Shown here piece by piece: positions 1-7,181 of a DNA stretch of 19,717 nucleotides. The stretch is from contig CALDIG010000188.1 of NCBI GenBank assembly GCA_937904375.1, positions 1 through 19,717 on the forward strand. The letters are read 5' to 3'. Source of the DNA: an uncultured Prevotellaceae bacterium (GTDB taxonomy: Bacteria > Bacteroidota > Bacteroidia > Bacteroidales > Muribaculaceae). Each line of letters starts with the position of its first letter. Position 1 is the first letter of the stretch. A model generated the notes under the pieces. It was not told the DNA's origin, searched no databases, and saw only the letters and a program-made list of their open reading frames with translations. Both the position numbers and the translations under genes were made by a program.

Positions 1-718
1 CGCCCTCGTAGTTGTCGTAGATGAAGCCTATGGCACGGTTGCGGCTTGGGTCAAGTACCACCTTGAAGAACCCGCTGGGCACCACTATGTTATTGTCTTT
101 GCCAATGCGCTTGTTCGCGCCGTTGAAAATTGGTCCAGTGGCGACGATTATGGTGCCGTTGCTCTTAGCCCAGGAGTGAATTTTCAGCTCCAGCTTGTTC
201 CAGCTGCCACCGTTGAGGTTGTGGTCTTGAGGACAGATATTGGTCATCAGGAAGCAGTCGCTCATCGACTGCCGGCTCCAGCGCATGTCGTTGGCAGGAG
301 CCATGTGCCCACGGTCGTAGCCGCTCTGCTTGTACTCCCACCACTCGGGGCATCCCGTCACCGATGCGTCGCGGTTGAATTTGTAGTTGCGGCGCATCTC
401 GGCGTTAGGCCCGTCGGTAATATTTACCATCTCACTGGTAAGCACATAGCTCACGCAGTTTGGCACCCGGTAAGCGGTGTTGAAGTTCACCGTCATAGCG
501 TCATATCGCTTGGTTGTGTTGCGGTATTTTGAGTTGATTTTCACGTCGGTAAGGTTTCTTATGCTGCTCGACGTGTTGTCTCTCCTCTCCACTCTCTCGC
601 TGTGTGACGTGTTGCGTGTGTTGTTCTTCTTGCGCCTGGCGTTGATATCAACCGAAGCACCAGCCACCACCGCAATGGCGACTATCACACAGAATGCTTT
701 AATAAACCTCATCTTCAT
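1..718 (-). CDS. DNA/RNA non-specific endonuclease (NUC1 family), exported, 3' end cut off
   Basis: This is a metal-dependent nuclease of the Serratia-nuclease (beta-beta-alpha metal) family, expected to cleave DNA and RNA without sequence preference. I translated it from the ATG at 718-716; 239 codons are visible and the C-terminus lies outside the window. Residues 1-28 form a hydrophobic export signal after a basic start (MKMRFIKAF). The catalytic motif DRGH is at 135-138 (His138 as general base), followed by the block TNICPQDHNLNGGSWNKLE, where Asn169 (metal ligand) and Glu177 have the same spacing as Asn119 and Glu127 of the Serratia enzyme. It lies 57 nt downstream of a second nuclease of the same family and is probably co-transcribed with it. 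Periplasmic or extracellular action is inferred from the signal. Family assignment is firm; the substrate in vivo is unknown. Confidence 0.9.
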   Translation of the reverse strand, partial: MKMRFIKAFCVIVAIAVVAGASVDINARRKKNNTRNTSHSERVERRDNTSSSIRNLTDVKINSKYRNTTKRYDAMTVNFNTAYRVPNCVSYVLTSEMVNITDGPNAEMRRNYKFNRDASVTGCPEWWEYKQSGYDRGHMAPANDMRWSRQSMSDCFLMTNICPQDHNLNGGSWNKLELKIHSWAKSNGTIIVATGPIFNGANKRIGKDNNIVVPSGFFKVVLDPSRNRAIGFIYDNYEG

Positions 719-775
719 AATGACATCATTTTTTAGTTTATATCATCATGCCAATAGCAAAAACGATGCCAAATG

Positions 776-1660
776 CTATCGGTTCAGCCACTGGTTGAGG
801 TTGCAGGTCGATTCAAGTTGATTTTCCACGTCGTCGGGAAGTGAGTTGAAGAAGTTCATGCCGGTGCGCTCCTCCACCTCATCGACGCTCACGGCGTAGC
901 TCTTGAGCGAGCCTCCGCAGTATCGGTTAGGGCAGATGAAGGCGATGGCTCTCATGGGTGTGGTCTTGGTGGCGAGCAGCACTTTGAAGAACGCCTCGGG
1001 GACTGCTATATCCATATCCTGTCCTATCGTTTTGGGGTTATTATCTACAATGGGTCCTGTGATGACAATCAGCGCCTTGTCACGACGCGCCCACTCGCGC
1101 ACTTTGAGTTCGATGTCGTTCCACATCCCGGCGTTAAGAGCGTTGTCCTGTGGGCAGATGTTGGTGAGGAAGAACGTCTCGTTCATTGCCTGCTCGTCCC
1201 ATTTCATGTCACCGGCAGGTGCCATGTGCCCACGGTCGTAGCCCGAGTCGCGGTAGTCCCACCAGTTGGGGCATCCCGCCACTTTGGGGTCGCGAGTGAA
1301 GTCGCCTTCGCGGTCCCGCTTTCCTCTTGCTTCGCTGGCAGTAATCTCATAGACTACGCAGTTGGGGATGTGTAGGTTTTTATTGAAATGCACAGTAAAT
1401 CCCTTGTATCTGACCACGGTGTTGCTCATGCCCCGTGGCATGACAACGCTCTCAAGGTTAGCCTCTTTGCTTTTAGTGCCTTGGCTAGAGTTTTGGTTTG
1501 TTGCTTGCTCGGTGGAGGCAAGAGTTTGCGACTGTTCGGTAGCTGGAGTGTCTTGAACCTGGCTGTCTTCGTTCTTGCTCAATAAATAGACAATCACCGC
1601 CACGACAGCGACCCACGCCCCCCATTTGAGCCATTGTATAACTTGATTCTTTGTTGCCAT
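776..1660 (-). CDS. DNA/RNA non-specific endonuclease (NUC1 family), membrane-anchored
   Basis: Full-length 294-residue paralogue of the nuclease next to it. An N-terminal transmembrane helix (about residues 12-28) is followed by a Gln/Ser/Thr-rich linker (about 30-70) and the nuclease domain (about 75-290). The DRGH motif is at 142-145 (His145), the metal ligand Asn is at 176 and Glu is at 184, so all the usual catalytic positions are kept. The helix has no obvious cleavage site and looks like a signal anchor, which would hold the domain on the periplasmic face. It has its own Bacteroidota-type promoter about 16-48 bp upstream and probably leads a two-gene operon. Nutrient scavenging or DNA turnover is possible but not shown by the sequence. 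Confidence 0.92.
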   Translation of the reverse strand: MATKNQVIQWLKWGAWVAVVAVIVYLLSKNEDSQVQDTPATEQSQTLASTEQATNQNSSQGTKSKEANLESVVMPRGMSNTVVRYKGFTVHFNKNLHIPNCVVYEITASEARGKRDREGDFTRDPKVAGCPNWWDYRDSGYDRGHMAPAGDMKWDEQAMNETFFLTNICPQDNALNAGMWNDIELKVREWARRDKALIVITGPIVDNNPKTIGQDMDIAVPEAFFKVLLATKTTPMRAIAFICPNRYCGGSLKSYAVSVDEVEERTGMNFFNSLPDDVENQLESTCNLNQWLNR

Positions 1661-1676
1661 TCTTTGCTATTTTTTT

Positions 1677-1708
1677 ACAAAGTTAGTGAGTTTTCTTTAT
1701 TTGACAAA
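1677..1708 (-). promoter_or_regulatory. Bacteroidota-type promoter of the nuclease pair
   Basis: On the minus strand TTTG (1708-1705), 19 bp and TAACTTTGT (1685-1677) match the TTTG-N19-21-TAnnTTTG consensus exactly. The start would be near 1670, giving a leader of only about 10 nt before the nuclease ATG at 1660. Confidence 0.65.
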
Positions 1709-1904
1709 ATGTGGGTAAAAAAAATGACTCTTGTCGCGCGGTTGCCGCCCGGTTCTCATGTAGAGCAGTGGAGTAGTGGAGCGATTGGGTTGATTAAAAA
1801 ATGGAAAGGAGGTGTCCCTGGTTGGCAAGTGCCTGTTGTTGATTTGAGGTTTGATAGTTGCCACACTATTTTGTGCTAAAATTGAATTATCATTAAAAAA
1901 ATGC

Positions 1905-1951
1905 TCAATAACTTTAGTTATTGAAATTGTTTTAGTAACTTTGCAAGTTAC
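1905..1951 (+). promoter_or_regulatory. Promoter of the dxs-trkA-trkH unit with two inverted repeats
   Basis: TAACTTTGC (1936-1944) is a perfect -7 element; TTTA (1913-1916) lies 19 bp before it as a one-mismatch -33 element. Transcription should begin near 1951. A perfect 8-bp inverted repeat, TCAATAAC-TTTA-GTTATTGA (1905-1924), is centred on the -33 box. A perfect 7-bp one, GTAACTT-TGC-AAGTTAC (1935-1951), is centred on the -7 box. The promoter call is good; reading the repeats as operators is inference. Confidence 0.6.
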
Positions 1952-1990
1952 AAACTATGTTCTTTGTTTAACCACTTGATATTATTGCAA

Positions 1991-2167
1991 ATGACAACTG
2001 GGAGATGGATACGTTTTGCTTGCATTCTTGGACTATGGATTTTTTTGGTTTACATAGTCTTGACTCGTGCTCAGCGTATCGATTTCATGGTGATATTTGC
2101 TGTTGTGGCAAGCGGCATCATAGTTTTTGTGCCTCTCTACAAAAAATATGTGAAGAATAAAAAATGA
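1991..2167 (+). CDS. Small two-helix inner-membrane protein, function unknown
   Basis: A 58-residue protein that I do not recognise. I chose the ATG at 1991 rather than an in-frame TTG at 1964, because the ATG protein begins just before the first helix and TTG starts are uncommon. It has two hydrophobic segments (about residues 7-24 and 31-50) separated by a short polar turn (TRAQRID), and a Lys-rich tail (KKYVKNKK), which suggests a cytoplasmic C-terminus. It ends 5 nt before dxs and is the first gene after the promoter, so it is almost certainly co-transcribed with dxs. The length, clean hydrophobic pattern and tight spacing support a real gene. A role linked to isoprenoid synthesis or K+ transport cannot be concluded. 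Confidence 0.7.
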   Translation: MTTGRWIRFACILGLWIFLVYIVLTRAQRIDFMVIFAVVASGIIVFVPLYKKYVKNKK

Positions 2168-2172
2168 ATTAA

Positions 2173-4098
2173 ATGTCAACTAAAGAATATATACAGGAAC
2201 ATTTCCCTCTGCTGGCGAAGATTGACAGTCCTGCCGACCTGAAACAGCTCGACGTGGAGCAGCTGCCAGCGGTGTGCGACGAGCTGCGCAAGTTCATTGT
2301 GCATGAGCTTAGCGAGAACCCAGGACACTTCGCCTCGAGCATGGGAGCCGTGGAGATTGCCGTGGCGCTGCACTATGTGTTCAACACGCCCGACGACCGC
2401 CTGGTGTGGGATGTGGGACATCAGGCTTACGCCCACAAGATTCTGACTGGTCGCCGCGACCGCTTTTCCACCAACCGCAAGAAGGACGGTCTCAGCGGTT
2501 TCCCCAATCCTGGAGAGAGCGAATACGACACGTTCCAGGCGGGCCATGCCAGCAACTCCATCTCGGCGGCGCTTGGCATGTCGATCGCCAGTGAGCTTCT
2601 CGACAACCCTGGGCGTCGTGTGGTGGCAGTCATTGGCGACGCGTCGATTAGTGGAGGCTTGGCGTTTGAGGGCATCAACAATGCCTCCAATCACAAGAAC
2701 AACCTGTTAATAGTGCTCAACGATAATGACATGTCGATAGACCGCCCCGTTGGGGCTCTGGGCCAGTACATGACTCGCCTCACGGCATCAAAACGCTATA
2801 ATAACATGCGTTACAAGACCTATCAGTTCATGCGCAAGCATCACATCATAGGCGATAGCGGCAAGGGTATAGTGCTTCGTTTCAACAACGCAATGAAATC
2901 GATGCTCACGGGGCGGCAGAATATTTTTGAAGGCTTGAACATCCGTTATTTCGGACCCTTTGACGGTCACGACGTGAAGCGCCTGGTGAAAACCTTTGGC
3001 GACATTAAGGAAATGACTGGTCCCAAGCTCGTGCATGTGCGCACTGTGAAGGGCAAGGGCTACGAGCCTGCCGAGAAAGATCCAACTACATGGCATGCGC
3101 CGGGCAAGTTTGACGAGGATACCGGCGAGCGCATCAAAGGCTCGTCGAGCGGCAAGCCGCTGAAATTTCAAGACGTGTTTGGCAAGACCCTTGTGGAGAT
3201 GGCAAAAACCGACGACAAAATCGTGGCGATAACAGCAGCGATGCCTTCGGGCACCTCGGTGTCGATGATGCAACAGGCTTATCCCGCCCGCACCTTCGAC
3301 GTGGGCATCAGCGAAGGTCATGCCGTGACCTTTGCAGGCGGTCTCGCCAAAGAAGGAATGAAGCCCTATGTGGCTATATATAGTGCCTTCCTGCAGCGTG
3401 CCTACGACTCCATTATCAATGATGTGTCGATAGCACGGTTGCCGGTGACCTTCTGCCTCGACCGTGCTGGCTTGGTGGGGGAGGACGGTGTCACTCACCA
3501 TGGCCTTTTCGATTTGGCATTTATGCGTGCCATTCCTGGTATGGTGGTGAGTGCACCGCTCGATGAGCATAGCCTGCGAAACCTCATGTTCACTGCCAAC
3601 AACTATAGTGCTGGTCCGTTTTCCATCCGCTATCCTCGTGGTGCCGGCAAGCTGGTGGATTGGCACAACGACCCCATAGAATTGCCCATTGGCAAGGGTC
3701 GTAAGTTACACGACGGTAAGGATGTGGCGATATTGAGCATAGGCACAATAGGCACCAATGTGGAAGATGCTTGCGAGTTGCTTCACGAGCAAGGCATCGA
3801 CGTGGCCCACTACGACATGATTTACCTAAAGCCCCTTGATGAGGAAATCTTGCAGGAGGTGACAAATAGCTGCCGCAAGATTATCACAGTGGAAGAGGGT
3901 ACCACCACTGGAGGCTTGGGCGGAGCTGTCGCCGAGTGGCTTTCAGAGCACAACGTCAACGCGAGACTCGTTCGCCTGGGTGTGGATGACACTTTTGTTG
4001 ACCAAGCCACGGTGAAGCAGCTGCATGAGATGTGTGGCATTGATGCAGCATCGATAGAGAATGAAGTAAAACAACTGCTAAAAGATACCGAACTATGA
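2173..4098 (+). CDS. dxs: 1-deoxy-D-xylulose-5-phosphate synthase
   Basis: Condenses pyruvate and glyceraldehyde-3-phosphate to 1-deoxy-D-xylulose 5-phosphate using thiamine diphosphate. This is the entry step of the MEP pathway to isoprenoids, and it also feeds thiamine and pyridoxal synthesis. The protein is 641 residues, a normal length. Visible landmarks are the substrate-site GHFASSMG (His52), DVGHQAYAHK (80-89), the ThDP/metal motif GDASISGG through GINNA (155-171), the transketolase pyrimidine-binding domain with catalytic Glu381 in ISEGHAVTFAGG, and DRAGLVGEDGVTHHG (430-444), followed by the C-terminal transketolase domain. It starts 5 nt after the small membrane protein and overlaps trkA by 4 nt (ATGA), which indicates translational coupling. 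Confidence 0.98.
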   Translation: MSTKEYIQEHFPLLAKIDSPADLKQLDVEQLPAVCDELRKFIVHELSENPGHFASSMGAVEIAVALHYVFNTPDDRLVWDVGHQAYAHKILTGRRDRFSTNRKKDGLSGFPNPGESEYDTFQAGHASNSISAALGMSIASELLDNPGRRVVAVIGDASISGGLAFEGINNASNHKNNLLIVLNDNDMSIDRPVGALGQYMTRLTASKRYNNMRYKTYQFMRKHHIIGDSGKGIVLRFNNAMKSMLTGRQNIFEGLNIRYFGPFDGHDVKRLVKTFGDIKEMTGPKLVHVRTVKGKGYEPAEKDPTTWHAPGKFDEDTGERIKGSSSGKPLKFQDVFGKTLVEMAKTDDKIVAITAAMPSGTSVSMMQQAYPARTFDVGISEGHAVTFAGGLAKEGMKPYVAIYSAFLQRAYDSIINDVSIARLPVTFCLDRAGLVGEDGVTHHGLFDLAFMRAIPGMVVSAPLDEHSLRNLMFTANNYSAGPFSIRYPRGAGKLVDWHNDPIELPIGKGRKLHDGKDVAILSIGTIGTNVEDACELLHEQGIDVAHYDMIYLKPLDEEILQEVTNSCRKIITVEEGTTTGGLGGAVAEWLSEHNVNARLVRLGVDDTFVDQATVKQLHEMCGIDAASIENEVKQLLKDTEL

Positions 4099-5426
4099 GA
4101 ATTGTGATAGCTGGAGCCGGCGAAGTGGGCACTCACTTGGCGAAGATGCTCTCCAATGAGGAGCAGGATATTATTGTCGTTGACAAAGATGTGAGAAAGC
4201 TTCATAACCTCGACAACTACAACTTGATGACAGTAGTGGGCAGTGCTGTTTCGCTAGATGTGCTCAAAAGCATAAAGGTGGGTAGTGCCGATATCTTTAT
4301 CGCTGTTACCCCTCAAGAGACCATCAACGTGATAGCCAGCTCCATGGCAAAGAGTCTGGGATGCCGCAAGACCGTGGCACGCATCGACAACTTTGAGTTC
4401 ATGAAGCCTGCGTCCAGGAAATTCTTCTCTTCCTACGGTATCGACGCGCTCATCTACCCCGAGTATCTTGCCGCCTTGGAGATAAAAACTGCCATTGAGC
4501 ACACATGGGTGAGAAACTGGTTTGAGATGCTCAATGGTCAGTTGATAGTGGTGGGCGTGAAAGTCAGAGAGAATGCCCGTCTTGTAGGTCACAAACTCAA
4601 GGATTTGGGTCGAATCTCAAACTTTATGCATGTCAATGCCATAAAGCGAAACAGAGAGATTATTATTCCCGGTGGCTTTGACGACATAATGGCAAACGAT
4701 ATTCTCTACATCGCCACAACTTCCGATAATGTAGATGCTGTGATGGCGGTGTGTGGCAAGGATAAGCAAAAGGTGGAGCGAGTGCTCATTCATGGAGGCA
4801 ACGAGATTGTGAAGCAACTCGCCCTGCTCATTTCGGGCAAGTACAAGGTGAAAATCATGGACAGCGACTATGACCGCTGCCAGCAGCTCGCCGATGAACT
4901 CCCCGACTGCAATATCGTGCATTACGAGGCAGGCAACAACGATGTGCTTGAAGAGGAAGGCGTTGAGGACTATGACGTGTTTGCCGCTATGGGCGAGAGC
5001 AGCGAGAGCAACATCTTGAGCTGCATCATGGCCAAAGAGCTGGGCATGAAGAAGACTATTGCCCAGGTCGAGAACCTGCAGTTTATCAATGAGGCCGAGA
5101 ATTTCAACATTGGCACCATCATCAACAAGAAGCTCATAGCCTCGAGCACCATCTTCCAGATGATGATAGATGATGACACCGACAATGCCAAGTGCCTCGC
5201 ACTTGCCGACGCCGAGGTTGCCGAGCTCGAAGTGGGTGCCGGTGCCAAAGTCACTAAAGCTCTGGTTAAAGACCTGAAGCTGAGCCGCGACATGACCATT
5301 GCCGGAATGGTGCGAAATGGGGTAGGGCAGTTAGTGAACGGCGACACACGCCTGATGGCAGGAGATAGGGTAGTAGTGTTCTGCCTCTCGGGAGCTATTC
5401 ACAAGATTGAGAGGATGTTCGGGTAA
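4095..5426 (+). CDS. trkA: Trk potassium uptake system NAD(H)-binding subunit TrkA
   Basis: Cytoplasmic regulatory subunit that binds NAD(H) and gates the TrkH K+ channel. The 443 residues form a tandem duplication of RCK units: RCK_N 1-120 with GAGEVG at 7-12 and the ribose-binding acidic residue Asp30 at the end of the second strand; RCK_C about 135-215; a second RCK_N about 228-345; and a second RCK_C about 360-440. In the second Rossmann unit the glycine motif is altered (IHGGNEIVKQL), so its nucleotide preference may differ. The ATG overlaps the dxs stop codon. The stop codon forms the first bases of the repeat arrays separating it from trkH, its functional partner. Confidence 0.95.
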   Translation: MRIVIAGAGEVGTHLAKMLSNEEQDIIVVDKDVRKLHNLDNYNLMTVVGSAVSLDVLKSIKVGSADIFIAVTPQETINVIASSMAKSLGCRKTVARIDNFEFMKPASRKFFSSYGIDALIYPEYLAALEIKTAIEHTWVRNWFEMLNGQLIVVGVKVRENARLVGHKLKDLGRISNFMHVNAIKRNREIIIPGGFDDIMANDILYIATTSDNVDAVMAVCGKDKQKVERVLIHGGNEIVKQLALLISGKYKVKIMDSDYDRCQQLADELPDCNIVHYEAGNNDVLEEEGVEDYDVFAAMGESSESNILSCIMAKELGMKKTIAQVENLQFINEAENFNIGTIINKKLIASSTIFQMMIDDDTDNAKCLALADAEVAELEVGAGAKVTKALVKDLKLSRDMTIAGMVRNGVGQLVNGDTRLMAGDRVVVFCLSGAIHKIERMFG

Positions 5427-5608
5427 GTGATAAGTGATAAGTGTAAAGTGTAAAGTGTAAAGTGTAAAGTGTAAAGTGTAAAGTGTAAAGTAGTAGGTTG
5501 CTAGAAGCTCTAGAATTTCTAGAAAATCTAGCAACTCAAAACTAAGAACTCAAAACTAAGAACTCAAAACTAAGAACTCAAAACTAAGAACTCAAAACTC
5601 AAAACTAA
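5424..5608. repeat. Three abutting short tandem arrays in the trkA-trkH gap
   Basis: Array 1 has 7-bp units: two TAAGTGA, one shortened unit, then six TAAAGTG copies (5444-5485) and a partial copy. Array 2 has 9-bp units starting with CTAG at 5501, 5510, 5519 and 5528 (CTAGAAGCT, CTAGAATTT, CTAGAAAAT, CTAGCAACT). Array 3 has a 14-bp unit, AACTCAAAACTAAG, four full copies from 5533 to 5588 plus a partial, shortened copy to 5608. Only about 9 bp (5492-5500) lies outside the arrays. I see no promoter motif here. Confidence 0.9.
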
Positions 5609-5611
5609 TAT

Positions 5612-7120
5612 ATGCATCTATTGGTAACACCACGCAAGTTTCGTCACTCCATCAACTTCGCTATAGTGCTGAGGGTTGTTGGGTGGCTGCTTATGATTGA
5701 GGCATTATTTATGGTAGTGCCTCTGGTAGTGGCTATCGTCTATGGCGAGGTGCTGATAGCTGTGGAGTTTGCTGTGTCGGTACTATCGACATTTGCCTCG
5801 GGGCTGGTAATGAACCATTACATCAGGCCGTCGAGCAATACCATGCGCAAGCGCGAGGGTCTGCTACTCACCGCCACGGTGTGGATTTTCTTCTCCATCT
5901 TCGGTATGTTGCCGTTCATTTTTTCGGGGACAGTGAAAAGCGTCACCGACGGCTTCTTTGAGTCTATGTCGGGATTTACCACCACGGGGGCCTCGGTAAT
6001 CACAAATGTAGAGTCCTTGCCGCGAGGTGTGCTCTTTTGGCGCTCGATGATGCAGTGGATAGGCGGCATGGGGATCATCCTGTTCACCCTTGCTGTGCTG
6101 CCCATGCTCAACTACAAGGGTGGCGTGTCGCTCTTCAACAGCGAGGTGACTGGCATCACTCATGAGCGCATGCGTCCTCGTGTGAGTCAGACCGCTAAGA
6201 GCCTCTGGGCAATATATCTGGTGTTCTCTGTCGTCTTGGCAGTGTTGCTCATGCTCGGTCCCATGGACTGGTATGATGCTGTGTGCCACACCATGAGCAC
6301 GGTATCGACGGGCGGTTTCTCTACTAGGAACTCCGGACTCCACTTTTGGCATGATTATTACACCGACATTGTGATAATCGTGTTCATGATGCTGTGTGGT
6401 ATCAACTTTACGATTATATATAATGTTGCCGTCAGGGGCAAGTTTGGAGATTTGAAACGCAGCGACACTTTTAAGTGGTACATGATTATCATTTTAATGG
6501 GGTCGATAGTGGTTTTTGCCCGCATTCTCTATAAGGGGTTCGTGACCGATTGGGACATTGGTGGACGTCTGGTGTTGTCGGTATTTGACACGGTATCGGC
6601 GATTACGTCAACGGGCTTTGCCACTATCAACTACGAACATGAAGGTGAGTTCATTTTCTTTGTGTTGATGCTTCTAATGTTCTTTGGCGGTATGGCAGGT
6701 TCAACTGCCGGTGGTGCCAAGATTGACCGCTTTGTGGTGCTTCTGAAGAACATGAAGAATGAGCTATACAAGGTGGTGCACAGCAATGCAGTGACATCGG
6801 TTCGACTTGATGGCAAGTCGGTGCCTCATGTGATAGTAGAGAAGGTGCTGGCATTCTTGTCGATATATGTCGCGGTGATGGTGTTTATGGCAGTAGTGCT
6901 CACGTTGTTTGGTATGCCGGCGTTTGATGCTATGTTTAACTCGCTATCGGCGATTAGCAACATAGGATTTGGATATGGCGAGATGACTGGAGAGGCCGAC
7001 AAGTTTGCAAATATACCTGACGTGTGCAAATGGTTGCTGGCAATAGAGATGATGGTTGGTCGTCTTGAGATTTTCACGGTGCTTGCACTGCTCACTCCGA
7101 GTTTTTGGAAACGAGATTAA
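5612..7120 (+). CDS. trkH: Trk potassium uptake system channel subunit TrkH
   Basis: Inner-membrane K+ translocating subunit of the TrkH/TrkG/KtrB superfamily, with 502 residues and about ten or more hydrophobic segments. The four pore-loop repeats are visible: SGFTTTGAS (about 120-128), VSTGGFST (231-238), AITSTGFAT (330-338) and AISNIGFGYG (447-456). The Gly in each is the selectivity-filter residue, and the fourth is the most degenerate, as is usual. Family signatures GSTAGGAKIDRF (363-374) and MVGRLEIFTVL (481-491) are also present. It works with TrkA, whose gene is immediately upstream. The start ATG follows directly on the 14-bp repeat array. No promoter is seen in the gap, so it probably depends on read-through from the dxs promoter. 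Confidence 0.96.
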   Translation: MHLLVTPRKFRHSINFAIVLRVVGWLLMIEALFMVVPLVVAIVYGEVLIAVEFAVSVLSTFASGLVMNHYIRPSSNTMRKREGLLLTATVWIFFSIFGMLPFIFSGTVKSVTDGFFESMSGFTTTGASVITNVESLPRGVLFWRSMMQWIGGMGIILFTLAVLPMLNYKGGVSLFNSEVTGITHERMRPRVSQTAKSLWAIYLVFSVVLAVLLMLGPMDWYDAVCHTMSTVSTGGFSTRNSGLHFWHDYYTDIVIIVFMMLCGINFTIIYNVAVRGKFGDLKRSDTFKWYMIIILMGSIVVFARILYKGFVTDWDIGGRLVLSVFDTVSAITSTGFATINYEHEGEFIFFVLMLLMFFGGMAGSTAGGAKIDRFVVLLKNMKNELYKVVHSNAVTSVRLDGKSVPHVIVEKVLAFLSIYVAVMVFMAVVLTLFGMPAFDAMFNSLSAISNIGFGYGEMTGEADKFANIPDVCKWLLAIEMMVGRLEIFTVLALLTPSFWKRD

Positions 7121-7181
7121 AAACGAGTATATTGAAAATGTGAAATTGCCCTCGATTGATGGGCTAGAAAGAAATGAAAAA

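Larger units (their letters stand above)
1661..1990. other. Divergent intergenic region between the nuclease and dxs operons
   Basis: About 330 bp with no credible gene. It holds one promoter at each end, firing outward. Between them lies a short three-unit 8-bp degenerate array (GAGCAGTG, GAGTAGTG, GAGCGATT at 1763-1786). The stretch 1787-1900 shows nothing I can name; small open frames there have no family-like features. Confidence 0.6.

Noticed and set aside
477..821. Plus-strand 114-codon frame near the nuclease pair
   Set aside because: It is antisense to one nuclease, with hydrophobic low-complexity content typical of reverse-frame readings.
1634..1879. 81-codon frame across the nuclease-dxs gap
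   Set aside because: It overlaps the nuclease start and its promoter, shows no domain or signal, and has no recognisable protein pattern.
1964..1990. TTG start nine codons upstream for the small membrane protein
   Set aside because: The ATG at 1991 is a better start codon and directly precedes the first helix. The TTG lies only about 13 nt from the predicted transcription start.
5424..5608. CRISPR-like array
   Set aside because: Units are 7-14 bp, directly abutting with no unique spacers, and no cas genes are nearby.
7056..7181. Longer ftsK start at 7056 inside trkH
   Set aside because: The extra residues are an out-of-frame reading of the trkH end (MVVLRFSRCLHCSLRVF). The ATG at 7182 gives the normal charged N-terminus.
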